In this document: positions 1-12,624 of the stretch, one piece after another
How positions within the stretch are numbered: the stretch's first letter is position 1
Layout: each line of letters begins with the position of its first letter
Assembly: GCA_036345935.2 (NCBI GenBank)
Contig: JADWOT020000010.1
Coordinates: forward strand, 3,398,254-3,462,253
Length of the DNA stretch: 64,000 bases
Direction of reading: 5' to 3'
Source of the DNA: Taenia hydatigena
Taxonomy: Eukaryota > Platyhelminthes > Cestoda > Cyclophyllidea > Taeniidae
Program-made: the position numbers and the translations under genes
Notes under the pieces: generated by a model
The model's input: the letters and a program-made list of their open reading frames with translations, nothing else
Databases searched by the model: none
What the model was told of the DNA's origin: nothing

Positions 1-155
1 CCCCAATTCATGCTGCTTTGCGATTTCGTCAAACCTACTTCGTCTGCGTCGGTGCCATTTCATGCATTGCGACTTGGTGAAATCAATTTGGCGCCAGATG
101 ATTGCATTTCACGAGTTGGGAGCGCGTAAGCTCCATTTCGTCGCCATCGAACCAC

Positions 156-189
<34 letters not shown>

Positions 190-345
190 ACCCCAATTCA
201 TGCTGCTTTGCGATTTCGTCAAACCTACTTCGTCTGCGTCGGTGCCATTTCATGCATTGCGACTTGGTGAAATCAATTTGGCGCCAGATGATTGCATTTC
301 ACGAGTTGGGAGCGCGTAAGCTCCATTTCGTCGCCATCGAACCAC

Positions 346-379
<34 letters not shown>

Positions 380-450
380 ACCCCAATTCATGCTGCTTTG
401 CGATTTCGTCAAACCTACTTCGTCTGCGTCGGTGCCATTTCATGCATTGC
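1..450. repeat. 190-bp tandem satellite with CAGC-type tails
   Basis: Two full monomers (1-190 and 191-380) and a third cut off near 450 repeat almost without change. The period is 190 bp, since the same AATTCATGCTGC start recurs at about 4, 194 and 384. Each monomer ends in a run of CAGC/AGCC tetranucleotides (about 159-189 and 349-379). The core contains ATTTCATGCATTG, the reverse complement of the core of the degenerate array at 38.6-41.4 kb, so both belong to one satellite family. The array is cut by the window start, so its true length is unknown. Open frames across it, rich in Pro-Ala-Ser-Gln, are translations of the tetranucleotide and not genes. Confidence 0.95.
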
Positions 451-3400
451 CTCTTGGTGCCTTCTCTGCCGTCGTTAGATCAGTTCTTCTCTTCTTCAGC
501 AGCTTTTTTGTTTGAAGTATGCTTCTTCTACTCCCTTAACTTTTTTAACTCCTCGGAAATATCGACCTAATTGCTTGATGTCAGTCACGCTAATTGATGG
601 GCTGATTGAAGAGACAGAACTATAAACAACATATAAGTGATTTGATGCTAGATGTCGCGTGGCATTCTTTTCCCTTCCATTGTGCCGCTTTCTCGGTTTC
701 ATTACTTCCTTTGGGCTGCAAATAGAGTCGGTGCCTACGGATACGAGAAACAATGAAGAGGTGACTCTAGCGGTTGGCTGCACACTGGTTGCGGCCACGG
801 TAATTCTGGCAATTATCTCAATGCCATTTCATGCAGAAGTAATCGGAGAAGTAGGTGATGAACACAAAGCCCTCGTTTACAGGCACCAGAATTATGGCAA
901 AGCAATGGGAAAAACAAGCATCAACCTAGACATGCTTGACGTCAATTCCGACAGTCGCTACCCATTTTTTTCATTTTTCAGTAACGGGTAATTTATTTCA
1001 GATGTCTTGCAAACCAGGATTGCAACACATAAGCGTGCGCAGAAAAGAAGATAAACGAAGAATCCAACTCATTCGACTCCTTTGAATGCGTGTGCAGCGA
1101 ATCAAGTCTCCTTTCATCGATATGTAACCATACTTATTAGGGCTCTCAAGACGAATCCTCAGAAGTGCACTAATTTTAAGCAGAGATAGATGACCGGAGA
1201 AAAGGATGGGCTTAAATGCGTCCATTTGTAAAATGGCATTCAGTAGGTGAAAGAGCTGTAAATAGGAGTGGGTGCTAAAGAGGTGTCAGGTCGCTAAAAC
1301 GGGAGCCATTGCAAATTTAAGGCTGAACGACGCTGCCTCTTTCTTTACTTTTCCAGTATTTAGGTCCCACAGGTAGCTTTATGTGTACCTCATGTTTCTT
1401 TGAAATTATGCTTAGACATATGCCCTCATTTCGTCGCCTTTTTCCATTTCTCTTTTGCACTCCTGCTTTTAGAGTTCTCTCGTGATTACATTTTAGGGCA
1501 TTTCAACCCGTCAATAGCTAGGACCCAAAGCCATTGAGTGCATTAGCACCGTCCATTCAACTTGTAATGCTGGCTGTAACAAACGAGATCGGGTTTCGAT
1601 GGTACCACGCATGTGGCATGAAAAAAAGTTTTTTCTTAACTTATATCCGCAAAAAACCATGTGCTATTTTCACTGTTTTAATGCAAGCTACTACAATAAT
1701 CCCCCTTTGCTTGCAAACGCTTTATGCTAGTCAATTATATGGTCCTTTGGTCAGTCAGGCAACCAGTAGGTCTCAATGCATGCGATACATTCGCTATTGT
1801 TTTCATTCGCTTGTAGTTAAAATGCACCAAGACGTAACCAACGTTTTGATTACGAACCGCCATTAGAATAGAAGATAAAAATAAAAAGAACCGAAACCAT
1901 ATGCAACAGTGAGCAGCCGATAAAAGGGCAGTATTTGCTCTTTAAGCGCAGTATGTTTGAGAGCGTGCGCACAGACTGAACAACCAACATGGTTCGGCAG
2001 ACACCTCATGCAATTGCTGTTCCGTGTAGCCTCTTTTCAATGGTGGTACTCATTAAGGCACAGATCTCCTGACAAAGCGGAGAGAGGCAACTCATGCTTT
2101 CCATTTCATCCCCAAAATCACCATTTTAAAACTCGTGTGCCACTGATAGCAAATAATCTTTTCCATACGACCCCCTTCCGAATTCGCCTATCGCATCCAC
2201 CATCTGGCAGTCTAATTTATGCCTCACGAAACGGTAACTTCAACTCGAATTTTTCCTTTGAATAAACTCATAAGTAGGCAAAAGGCATTTGAGGCTACGC
2301 TCATCGGCCACTATTAACAGTTCAGAGAGGATGTCACGTATTTGACTCAATGTTATTCAAAGAAAGTGTTAAAAGGTAAGAAATATCGATTGCTTTTGCA
2401 GATCTCGCCCTAAAATAACCACTAACCACATTTCGCAAGACCGCGTCATGAAACCGGCGGATTTGCATTCGGTTTTCATGAAATTTGTTTTATGATCAAA
2501 CGTGGAGAACAAGTTCCTCATGCAACCACTCAAGACTAATATAACGCTTGCAAAACCACCACGTTTCAAGCCCAACAACTCAGGCTGTTTGACAATGTTG
2601 GTGGTTGCCTCTAAGTTCACTAGGAGAAATGTTCATTTCTGAAGAAACAGTGCAGAACATATTCAGAGATGGCAGAGTTAAGGAAAATCAAAGGTTTTGT
2701 CCAATAACTTAATTAAGTCTCCAAACATTTTTACAGTGAATGACACAGACTATGAACAGATCGTGTTGCCTTGCAATCATGTGTCTCATTTGTTTTGCTG
2801 AGTCGGCCGTTCGCTTATGAAAGCACCCTAATTTCCATCAATGTTTCTTCTTGAAAGCGCGCAGCCAGCTGTTGTGCCATCAACGTTAATATTTAAAAAA
2901 CTGGTGCAGATATTATTGATAAGTCGTGCTCTTAATGATTTATCGTGCCCTTTCTCCAACCCGAATTTTCGCTTATCTACACTTGTTTATTTATGAGAAA
3001 GATTGGTGACCGTGGCAAGGCTATTCCCGAAACGCATATGGAAATTTGTTAAAATGATAAAGTGCCAACCTGCATCCGATTGGCTACTGCTAGCCACGCT
3101 GTCTCCTGTTTTGCCATTCCGGTGGACATGACTGCGTGGCACACAAAGATAATTGAATATTGTAGACGTGGACAAGTCTGCCGCAAAATTTAGCCAATGC
3201 GATATTAGACTTTGAAAAATGCGAGACTATACGGGACAACAACACGCGAAGTCTTTGCTGTCTCTACGACGGTCAAACACTTGTGACTGGCTAATGATGA
3301 GAAAGCTGCTCCATTCCCTCCACTCGGTGGACATGTCAACATAAAGTGCTCGAATCACTACATGGCAATCAAGGCCACAATTCCTAAGGCAAACTTTATG

Positions 3401-3938
3401 CTAAATTATGTGGTTCCATTGGAATCTAAAGGATCCACCCAGCACTAATGAATTAGTAAAGAAAGAGGCAGGTAAATCGATAGGCGCACTTTAATGAAAT
3501 CGCTGATGATGCGCACTCAATCGCACAACCGAAAAACGGGAACTTAGGCCTCTTAAATATACCCTTCTGAAGTAAAGAACAGTAGCTGATTTGACAACCG
3601 ACGATTCGCTGTTTAGAATGCTAGAGATGATTTCATTACTAAGCACAAAGGTAGCAATCATCAGTGCCGCAGATTCCGAACTGTGAACAAATGGGAAGAA
3701 ATATGAAGCCTCAATGTAGATGAGCCGGTCCTAGCCCCAAAGGATGCTTAACATACAAAGAGAGTCACCTGTGCATAGTGACACAGCTAAACGAATTGAT
3801 GAAGCACTGCTCAGGGAGGTAGATGAGGTTTGACTGTGAAATCAGTGCAGCATCCGTTGCTTTCATATTCCAGGAGTGGGTTATAAAGGTGCACAATAAA
3901 TTACCAATCGTCACTCAAATCATTTTCAGGACTTTTGC
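451..3938. other. Intergenic, no gene recognised
   Basis: All six frames are broken by stops about as often as expected for AT-rich non-coding DNA. The longest open frames are about 110 codons. One, at 659-991 (+), contains a hydrophobic stretch (LAVGCTLVAATVILAIIS) and follows a possible acceptor (TGCAAATAG at about 718-726), but I cannot relate it to a family. No repeat shared with the rest of the window was seen. Confidence 0.5.
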
Positions 3939-6900
3939 ATCTGCTAGTGAATGCTGGAAAATAAGGTTTTATCTACCAAACCCTATTTCTAAGACGGATG
4001 AAAGGCGGATTCGCACTGTTTTATCCAACTCAACCAGAATTTGAACAAAAAAGAATTTTCAGTTACGCAACTTTGAAGCTGGGTGCTCACTCACTCCACC
4101 CACTTTAAATGCTTTGTGACGAATACAGCCAGTGATTCTCTAATAGGCTTGCGACCAAGTGAATTCTTTTATGACAACTAAGCTTAAGCTGCATCCAATA
4201 GCGTCATTCGGAAGTTCGTGATGCGAGTGTCTGAGGTGATATGAAAGGGATATTTGAATGTGCATAGAACATTCAAGGCACAAAGTTGCTCCAGTCTTGT
4301 GGCACTGCCCACTAATAGACTGCTTTAAAATATCGCTGATCTTTCATCGTATTTGCGGCAGAGTGCGATATCTGCTCAAGTAACCTCTCTAACAAAAGAT
4401 GCAAAGCACAGCAAAGAAGTAACCATAGGAAGGGAATGTGACACTCAGTGTTTTTGTGCATCATATTACACGATGAAGTGGGATGGAAATAAAGTCGTTA
4501 CCTTTAGCAACCCATGCGCTTAAGATCCCTCGAAAAATGATTTTGCGTTGGTGCGAGTGTGGGAAAATTATAGTTGGATGAGTTGAGTAGTAAAAGAATA
4601 GAACATTACGGCGCGAAATGTAAGTGAATGATCAAATTGTGCTTTTTTAGAAAATTCTGCTTAAGGAAAAGGGAATAACGAAGGCAAGTACCCAATTGTC
4701 ACAACGAAGTAAATTACGAGTCAGATGGCAGATGCAACGTTACTCGACTAGATCGATTTAATGCACAGATTGTAGTCGAGAGGGTTGCAAGTAGGGTCAC
4801 TCGATCTATTATCGCTGCGTGTTTTGCATTCATCGATGTTCGAGTTTAATACATCGTGTAAAGCAGAGCCTATTCCATGTAAAAGCGGGTTCTTAGACAT
4901 TCGCGATTAAAAACTAAGTATTTAAACATGCTGCAGTGAATAAAGCATAACTTTCAATTTGTTCTGTATCGAGAAGATTAATAAAGAGAGGGTGGGTCAA
5001 AGAAACTCCAGCCCATCGCAAAGGTAAGGAATAACGATTTGGTTTTAATCTTATTGATAAAATCGACAATTTGGGGGGTGAGTAAGACCACGTTTAATTG
5101 AAAAGAGGAAAATTAAGGACCTGCAAGAACGGTGCCAAATATAGAGACGAGACCATTTGGTTCTGCGGTCAAGCAGTGTTGGTGCGTGCATGGTCAAGGA
5201 AAAGGAAAGACTGAAGGGCATGTATGTGAGAGATACCCTAGAAACGTGTGTGCTTTTTAGTGTTGAAAAAGAGTAGTGAAGGGGCAGAACGAATGGGAAG
5301 GGGTGAAATATGTGTGTGTAAAACGGTGTGTGCTTATAATATTTTAGATTGCTTCAATCATAATGAAGACGATTAGAAACAAATGGATTCTTCCCCACTC
5401 AACTTACCATAAAGAATGCTTTTATTTGTTTATTGACACTTGCCGCCATGTTTTGATAAGTATTTCGATGTCCATTAGACCACGTCATCTGAAAATAAAG
5501 ACGTTAAATGAAAGACAAGCACTTGCTCTTTGCTACCTGGAATTTCATAAGTGGCTATGAATATTGTCTCCATCTTTCCTTACACCTTCTCCATTCCACT
5601 CGATTATGCATTCTGGTGTTTCGGTGACACTTTCTATATGCCTGTTCCGAAACTCCCATGTAACCACCTGAATTAAAGCTTATTACGCGATTCACCCATA
5701 ACAATAATTCTATACGCCCTTAACAAAATTTGTTGCTCGTCATAAGGGCAACATAGGTGCTGTCAATGAGTCCCTGCCGGTATTCAATTAGCATTAGCAG
5801 CCACAATTTCGTCCTCTCTCCCTAAACACCAGAGCGTAGAGGAAATCCAATAAAAGCATGTTTGATCTCCTGTTGCTTGCCAAAAATTTTCCCCCCTTCA
5901 GCGGTCAAAATAAAATGTAGTCGCTGAACTGATGCTTCAAACGCATTCTCTTATTTTGTAAGTTTGGACCCTGCTATAAGCGTTATTTAAGAAGTATTAT
6001 CAAATTCGTGGAGAACGGCAAAGTGTTTCTATTGACTTTGATGCAACTTGGGGTTATAATCCACCCAGGCTTAATAAAAACGTCCTTTTCTTTTGAGGTT
6101 CGAAGGAACAATGAACTTTATTATTTGACAGTAATTAAACTGGGTTGCGGATTACGCGCGACTTTTCTAATACGAACGCGCCAGTTATGTTTGGGGTTTC
6201 AACTTGTATTAAGAAGGCGTTAATGCTTTGGCTAATCGTAAGAGCTATTTACCCTTAGCTATATTTCAGCAAAGGCTAAGTGTAAGCCCACGCAAAACAA
6301 TCAGGCTGCAGCTTCTCCTACGATGCACATTGGCATGGAACCGGCAACCATTGCAATCATAGCAAAAGATGACGAATGTCTTCTGGATTTCTTAGTTTGG
6401 TTTGATTGTCAAAACATGGCACTGGGGATGTATTTACATGATGATCTCCCGGAAGTAAATAAGGACCCACAAAGTCGTCGCTTATTGAGCGGGCTATGGA
6501 GTTGAATCATTTAGAGTAGAAGCCAGAATAGAGCAAAGCGAAAATTCATTGCGCATATTAGCCAAACATTCACATAAAGTGACCATTAAAAATGGCAAAG
6601 TGGCACAGCAGCGGGACTTACTCAACAGCCTTTGGCGAAACCTCAAGCATTGCATGGAAAGGACAAATCGCCATTCATGTTTACTATTTCAGTTTTGTTT
6701 CCTTTTGACAACCAGTACATACCCAAATTTGAATTATGCAAGTTGCTATTATGTTGTGTTGTCAACATGTGCTGCGCTAATTAGACACTTTTCATTGTGC
6801 ACCGTTAAGTAAGAATTCAGTCCCAAGTTTTGTGATGCTTCTTTCTTAACTTAAAAGCGCAGACTCGGACCTCAGTTACCGCTTGATCGCAAGTCTCAAA

Positions 6901-7775
6901 ATAAAATTGGCTGTTGAATAAGGTGATTCCAGTAACAAGGAGGCATCTAGCATCCCGAGACTGTCTGTATTGAAGGGTGCGTCGCACTTCCATGCTTTAC
7001 GATGATATCCTGCGGCCCTCGAAGTGCAGCTTATACTGTGCTCAGCTTAATGGTAATGCAAAAATATTTTAATTACTACTCGAACTGTATCATTTACCAA
7101 TAGTGCTCACGTTACTCGTTACAGAGGAACAATACTGATTTGAAACGCTTTGTACATTAACAACAAGCCAAGTGAAAATTAACGCTTATACTAAAGGAGG
7201 TGGGTCCACATTGAGAGAGTGATAATACGCACGACGAAGAGAAATTCAAGGTCAAAGAAGCAAACAAACCAAAATAGGTTCTATCATCTACTCATTGCGC
7301 ATCCCTTACCTCATATTCCCACACACAGCGTTTTTGGCGGCTTACCACCTGTTCACATTCATTCCTAAATCATATGCACGAATGGTGAAGAATTTTAGTC
7401 TGGACTGATGGACTAGAAGAGAGACCAGTAAATGTGCTTGATTTTGTCCCGAATGGCGTCATACGCTTTACCTGCCTACGCTTGGTGTTGCTTTCAAATA
7501 TTACGAACAGACCACAACATTTTCGCACTGGATCATAGTATCAGATTTTAAAGGTTTACATGATTTAAAGATGCACTCACATTCTTGGCTGCGACCCACA
7601 ATCCGCGGTTTCTAATGTGTTCGCTGATAAATAGAACATTGAGCTTAGCTCTGCAGCAGCACTACCTCCTACAGCCCAATTCTTTCAATTCTCGTACCGG
7701 CGCTTTTGAATTATTTATTCCATACCATAGTCGGCTTTGCCCAAAATTGCCCACTAGCCTCGCTTAGGTCGCTAT
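3939..7775 (+). repeat. Block I, copy A
   Basis: This copy aligns by eye along its length with the reverse complement of 12625-16435 (copy B), and from about 4284 onward with 41468-45000 (copy C, direct). Anchors include GGACCTGCAAGAACGGTGCC at about 5118, 42336 and (reversed) 15238, and GGAGGTGGGTCCACAT at about 7197, 44410 and (reversed) 13184. In copies B and C this block lies 3' of an F-box gene on the opposite strand. In copy A the F-box part is missing and the block is cut at 7775 where block II begins. Short open frames are shared by the copies (see 6305-6812). Most of the block is non-coding. Confidence 0.85.
6305..6812 (+). other. Possible coding relic inside block I (copy A)
   Basis: Two open frames are kept between block I copies. 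The first follows a CAG acceptor at 6302-6304 and reads AAASPTMHIGMEPATIAIIA and on to DDECLLD (ATG 6323). The same peptide is open in copy C, where it ends at a perfect GTAAGT donor (43598). Copy B has ATT in place of the ATG. The second frame (about 6490-6812) contains ILAKHSHKVTIKNGKVAQQR and is also open in copy B (minus strand, 13698-13901). It is largely kept in copy C apart from a 1-nt deletion upstream. The first peptide faintly resembles the N-terminal strand of TRAPPC2L-type longin proteins (IAVIAKEN), but no further longin exons were found. The evidence is conservation of frame only; a function is not established. Confidence 0.25.
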
Positions 7776-8823
7776 GTAAGGCTGAGTAACCCCATAGACT
7801 ATGAAAGAATGCCTGCTAACGCAAGCCTGTAATAGAACCATCATTTACTTCCTAAAGCATTTAAATGATGGATCAACTAGCCATAGCTTATCAGGCCCGG
7901 ATTCCAAGTGTAAAACAGACGAAAGTAGTCCTGCACCAGAGGTGAAGCGACAGGTAAAAGTCTAGTTTTGATTGCGCTACCGCTCAATGAAAAGATTGTT
8001 TGATTCTACACAGAACCAAATCATAATTAGAGGCTACTGCACACACCATGGTATCTAATTCCGAATCGAATCCTAATATTTGTGCGGGAATTCGTTATGA
8101 GGACACATCGACGCTATCTTGCCTACGGTTAAGGAAACCATAAACCGCAAGCGTAGTTAATGCTCATGCTGCGAATCATGGCGGTGCGGAGGGGTTAGAT
8201 ATGGGTAGATGAAGCGTGTGTAAGGCATTAGCATCATTAGGAATTGTTTCGCTCAGAGGATTGTGCTTAATCGTAAACACTTAAGCAAATATTTACATCC
8301 GAAGTGAATTATGTAGAACGGTCGTGCGCATTGAATTCGATACAGAACTTATCTTCTAACCATAATATTTTACACATGGCTGCTAATTCTAAATAGAAAA
8401 CGCATCTTTGAATGAAGGCAGAAACATTAATTTGCAAACGGGTGTGAGTGATTTAGGACGTGATGCGTTGCACGTGACGTGATAGCTAATTGACCAGCAG
8501 ACACGCCGTGAACACACCATGGATTCGCACGTTTAACATGCCCTTACGCTGACTTAGTGTAGACAGCCGTGTCACGATTAAATTACATCTGGTCGTGGTA
8601 GCAGCCGATTAAATGGATGGAAATAAAGGCGCTACATTCTATTAAGTTAACAAACCAGTCGGGATAGTTGATTATTTATCAGGATGTCGCATCTGCGTTT
8701 TCAGGCTTTTCCACCGTTAGACGTGACCGAGCTTTGAGCCATATCTGACACCCACATTGCTACCAATGATCCACTATATTCGTCTATTTATTCGTTTTAG
8801 GCATGATTCATGAGCGATTCGGT
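7776..8823 (+). repeat. Block II, copy a (decayed)
   Basis: It starts sharply at GTAAGGC right after block I copy A and aligns with 62944-64000 (copy e, direct) and, more weakly, with copy b and the reverse of copy c. Shared anchors are GCACCAGAGGT (7932), CACAGAACCAAAT (8010), GCAGACACGCCGTGAA (8497) and TGTGTCACGATTA (about 8567). The exon that is open in copies b and c (minus strand here, near 8040-8230) contains several stops, so this copy cannot encode that product. Its end is uncertain because copy e runs out of the window; homology continues at least to 8823. Confidence 0.8.
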
Positions 8824-11179
8824 CCTGCAGATGCAATAACTCGGCCAAGGTGTGGCAAGATACAAAATGGTTAAACTTCGCACCCTGTTGCACATGTTCC
8901 TCACAATAGAGCTCGATTTGAGTGTACTCACAACTGAGCAGAACCTTTAGTTTCATTGATCTGAGCTGTGTAGCGATGGCAAATTCTTAGGAATTTAATC
9001 CTTTTAAGGCAAGGCTGAGCATTGACGGTTGTAGCGAATATTTCATTGACCCCAAGTAATCCCACTTCTATTTCCAGTTGTTAAAACTTAATGCTATGAA
9101 GAGAGGCTACTGTTCTGCTAATGCTGTGATACCTATGGTCTTTCAACGTATCTTGCAGGCGAGAGAAGGGAGGACAATTCACGCCAAATTCCGCAGGAGT
9201 AAGTCAATTCTCCATTGACCGCATCATAGAATACAATAAAGGTATCCAAGACCATTGATGCAAATGCCTTATTTCCTCTTAACAGATACCTTCGTCTTCC
9301 ATGTAGCAAAAAGACGTAAACTTCCAGGCAAGGCATCAGACATTACCAAACCCACTTAATCACTAAGCAGCGGCAAAATATTTAAAACTAACCGAATGTG
9401 AATCTGATAAACATCTGAATAAGTGATCGGGTTCTTTTCACCCATCAAAGCAACAAGCAGTCTGATAAATAATTAGTCGAAGTGTGTACTCGCGGTGCGG
9501 TGTCGCTACTGCCATTTGGCCCTGTGCGGGGGCCAAATACGACGCAATTTCTTCCATATCTAGCGCTCTACTATTCCGGCACTTGACTTGTATAATTATC
9601 CAAAGCACTATCCTGGTTCCCCCTGTTATAGCGTTTAAGCCCTCGAATAAACTTGAACGGTGTCCCGAAGTCTAGCGTTAATTGACTGCCAACTGACCTT
9701 AAATTAATTCCTGAGGCCTACTGCTGTGAGGTTATGTGTCAAATACTGACCCTGACTTCTATTCAGGGGACAGACATTGTTATTTTACTTCATTTACTGG
9801 AGTTATTTACTGTTTAAAACAGCCTGGAACCGTGCCAACGGGCCTTTTGTTAAATTATTCGACCTATGAAATGATGTTGAACCGAACTCGATGCGTATAG
9901 TCACGTTGGTTAACATCTAGACTGAACTAGAATCACAAAATACGGTTAATCATGGCCCAAAATTCACTAGTATGCTATGTTGTAGTCAGTCTTTTAGCGA
10001 TAGCAGTACTTTAAATTCCTTCCACTCTGTTTGATATTATGTCTTCAGGAAAGTCTCAGATGATACAATTTCATAAGTCTGGTGAGATTCACTGCGCGTG
10101 CTCCACAGTTGTAACCAAACGGTACACCCAAGCAGCCATTTAAGGAGATTATATACGGAGACGGACAGTGGAAAAATGCCCAATGCTAACAAATTCGTTC
10201 TCATTTAGCAGCTACTAATGTATAAATAGAAGACTATTATTAGTAAAATTTTGTTACAATAAATGGATTTAGTTGGTTTGCAGCCAACTGCTCCACGTTA
10301 GAAATGCACCTACGACAACTTACTTATCAGCAGTGAGAAGTGAAAAAAATGATATTTTTATAGAAAGGAAGGAATTTAAAGGCTGTGGGCATGGATTGAA
10401 GATTAGCCCACCCAGCGCAGGAACTATGATCGCTAAATGATTGCATTAGGGACCGGCAGTCATGCAAGCAAAGCATTGCAGGTGAATTTGTTTATTACAT
10501 TCATTCACGTAGAACTCATTACAGCCGCTTACCGGTAATCGCATTGACTTAGCTTTAGACTAGAAGTCATTTTGTATTTCAAATCGGGCGTCTGTAAAAG
10601 CCAGACTTGCCACGTTGAAGAGGTCAATCCCGTGGGAACTACGACCCAGTGAGTGGCACATCATAGCGAAGATCGAGTGAGGTCTGAAACATCCTCCTTC
10701 AACTTCGCTACAGGGGCAGTCTGAGTGACCGCACCAAAGGCGTGTGAGTTAGTCATCCCGAATGAGTCGTTGAGCCTCCTAGACGACATTCCAACGAATT
10801 TGTATTATTCACCGTTCCACATGGTGCAAACGAGGAAGCAACTTGGTACTGCAGGCTTTGGAAGCATTTCTGCTAGCGTAATCACAAATTGCTTTGCATC
10901 TTCTCATTTAACATTACTATAGAGCTATTTGAGGACACTAAGTGTGCCTCAATCAAAATTGCCCCACGAAAGTCTTACTGCTGCCATCCTTCTCAATATC
11001 GGAGAGAAGGAGCAATTATGAATAAAGCCGTTGCTTCGTTAAACTGTTTTGCACCACGAGTCGCAGACCATCTGTGAGGTCAAAGCAAATTGTACATCAA
11101 AAATGGTCAAAATTGTAAGATATCGCATTTTCTAAAGCTAGTATTTTGATTGCTAAGTCGGGGATAACGAAACCTGCGC
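8824..11179. other. Intergenic, no gene recognised
   Basis: No open frame above about 70 codons and no repeat shared with other parts of the window was recognised. The sequence is AT-rich and unremarkable. A slightly GC-richer patch lies at about 9485-9560. Block II homology may extend some way past 8823, but its partner is cut off by the window end. Confidence 0.45.
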
Positions 11180-11325
11180 ATTCGATCAGCGCATACTTGA
11201 TTCGGGGAAAAGAAGAGCTTGGTAAGCATCATGATAAGGCGACGTTCGGACTGGACCACATGGAACGAACCAATGTGCTAACATCACGCTGAGGTCAATC
11301 TGCTTCCCCTGCCCCCACGGATCAT

Positions 11326-11333
11326 TATTTAAG
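11326..11333 (+). promoter_or_regulatory. Putative TATA box of the F-box gene
   Basis: TATTTAAG lies about 46 nt upstream of the ATG at 11379 and is kept unchanged in the right-arm copy (46274-46281, minus strand) at a similar distance. The spacing would allow only a very short 5' leader. There is no transcript evidence. Confidence 0.35.
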
Positions 11334-11378
11334 CCTCGGCATCACCACGCCTTGCATCTGCGCCGGCGACTGACGACA

Positions 11379-12399
11379 ATGGTAGGCTGCAGTAGTCTCC
11401 ACCTATGTCCCGTCATTTATATACTTATCTTTGTTCACCTCTGTTCATTCAAATTTCTATTCACGCTTTCGACTTTGACGTCGCTCACAACTGCATACCT
11501 TCTTTCCAATTTAGGCTCAACAAAATACTACACAACGCGACATCACCAATCTCCCACCTGAATTGCAACTGAGAATATGCAAATATCTTAGAGTGTGGGA
11601 TTTGGCAAGTCTCGCCATAAGTGTCCCAAGCTGGAGGTGGATTCTGTCGACGAAGCCATTCTCCACTCGTCTGTGTCAGCACATCAACCAGTTTACCTGG
11701 GTAGACAAACACCTCTGCCAGCTGCTCTTTCCCCAACCCTCACCTAATTCCTTTCGAAATACCCCTCAAGCCGTCTCATACCAGAAAGTGCAAACAAAGT
11801 CCTACTCCCGCTTCCTATCTACCCTTGCGTGTGATCGTGAGCACACAACTGTCAACTTTCGCATTATGCCGGACATAGACAAAGAGGCGATTTTGGAGTT
11901 GGATAGAACAATGCATAGCAAATCATTGCTAATTAATTTTATGAAGAAGAGTTTTATGAACAAGGTACCATTTCGATTGCATCGGGCCTCTGTAAATGGA
12001 TATGTCTGTGTTTATGAATCTGTTCATGGGCCACCCAAATATTATGTAAAGTACGCAGAGGACCGGCTTGCTAGTTGCGACTGTATCATCTATGTCGTGG
12101 ATGATTTCCCGTTCCCGAAGACTGATCTAACAGCCGTCATAGAGTCGCTTGCACCTCATCAACATTTAATTATTGCTGTCATTATCAATTGGATGCTGGA
12201 TGAGTCAAGTAGGATGGAGTGTCTCGCCAATTTCCTCCAGATCATTGGTGGCTTCGAAAGTTCTCCACTGACTGCCGCAACGAAGAATTGGCGACTTTGG
12301 TGCATCAAACGCTATGGAAATCGATTCATCGGCAATTTTTCTAGTTTACTTAAATGGGGATGTTACGATGTGCTTTCCAAGAAACTTGGCAGTGGTTAA
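11379..12399 (+). CDS. F-box protein, FBXO4-like (two exons, intact)
   Basis: It is probably a substrate adaptor of an SCF ubiquitin ligase acting in cytosol or nucleus. Exon 1 is just the ATG (11379-11381); intron 11382-11514 (133 bp, GTAGGC...TTTCCAATTTAG, phase 0); exon 2 is 11515-12399. The joined product is 295 residues starting MAQQNTTQRDITNLPPELQL. Residues about 12-55 form an F-box: LPPEL, ICKYL, DLASLA and the conserved W of PSWRWIL fit the Skp1-binding consensus. The C-terminal part has alternating hydrophobic strands (CIIYVVD at about 191-197, LIIAVIINW at about 219-227) followed by RMECLANFLQ. This order resembles the atypical GTPase-like domain of FBXO4, but no P-loop is seen. 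FBXO4 of vertebrates is longer. The start is chosen because splicing joins the ATG directly to an open frame that reaches the F-box; the right-arm copy keeps the same ATG and splice sites. The F-box call is firm; the FBXO4 assignment is from memory of the family. Confidence 0.75.
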
Positions 12400-12624
12400 G
12401 GCAGAAAGCATACACCAAACGGCAACCCACATAAGCGAAGAAACCATTCATTTATTGACAACAGTGAAGTCTACTTGCGCTATTTTTGTTGTCATTCTTG
12501 ATCTTGGTAGATAGCCTTGATTAGAATGCCTAGAGAAAGGATTATAATCGCCGTCAAGTGTGGCTGTTATACATCGTCTTGCTATTCTGCCATACCATGG
12601 GGATAAGATTGACAATAAGAGACT
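12400..12624 (+). other. 3' flank of the F-box gene
   Basis: The sequence following the TAA stop is shared with the right arm (45000-45150, reversed). In that copy the reading frame continues 31 codons past the point matching this stop. No canonical AATAAA was seen here. Confidence 0.5.

Noticed and set aside
62..570. Open frames rich in Pro-Ala-Ser-Gln at the window start
   Set aside because: They read through the 190-bp satellite and its CAGC tetranucleotide run; the same peptide repeats with the DNA period.
11485..11736. Minus-strand frame of 83 codons
   Set aside because: Antisense of the F-box exon; the matching plus-strand frame 45757-46098 is the antisense of the right copy.
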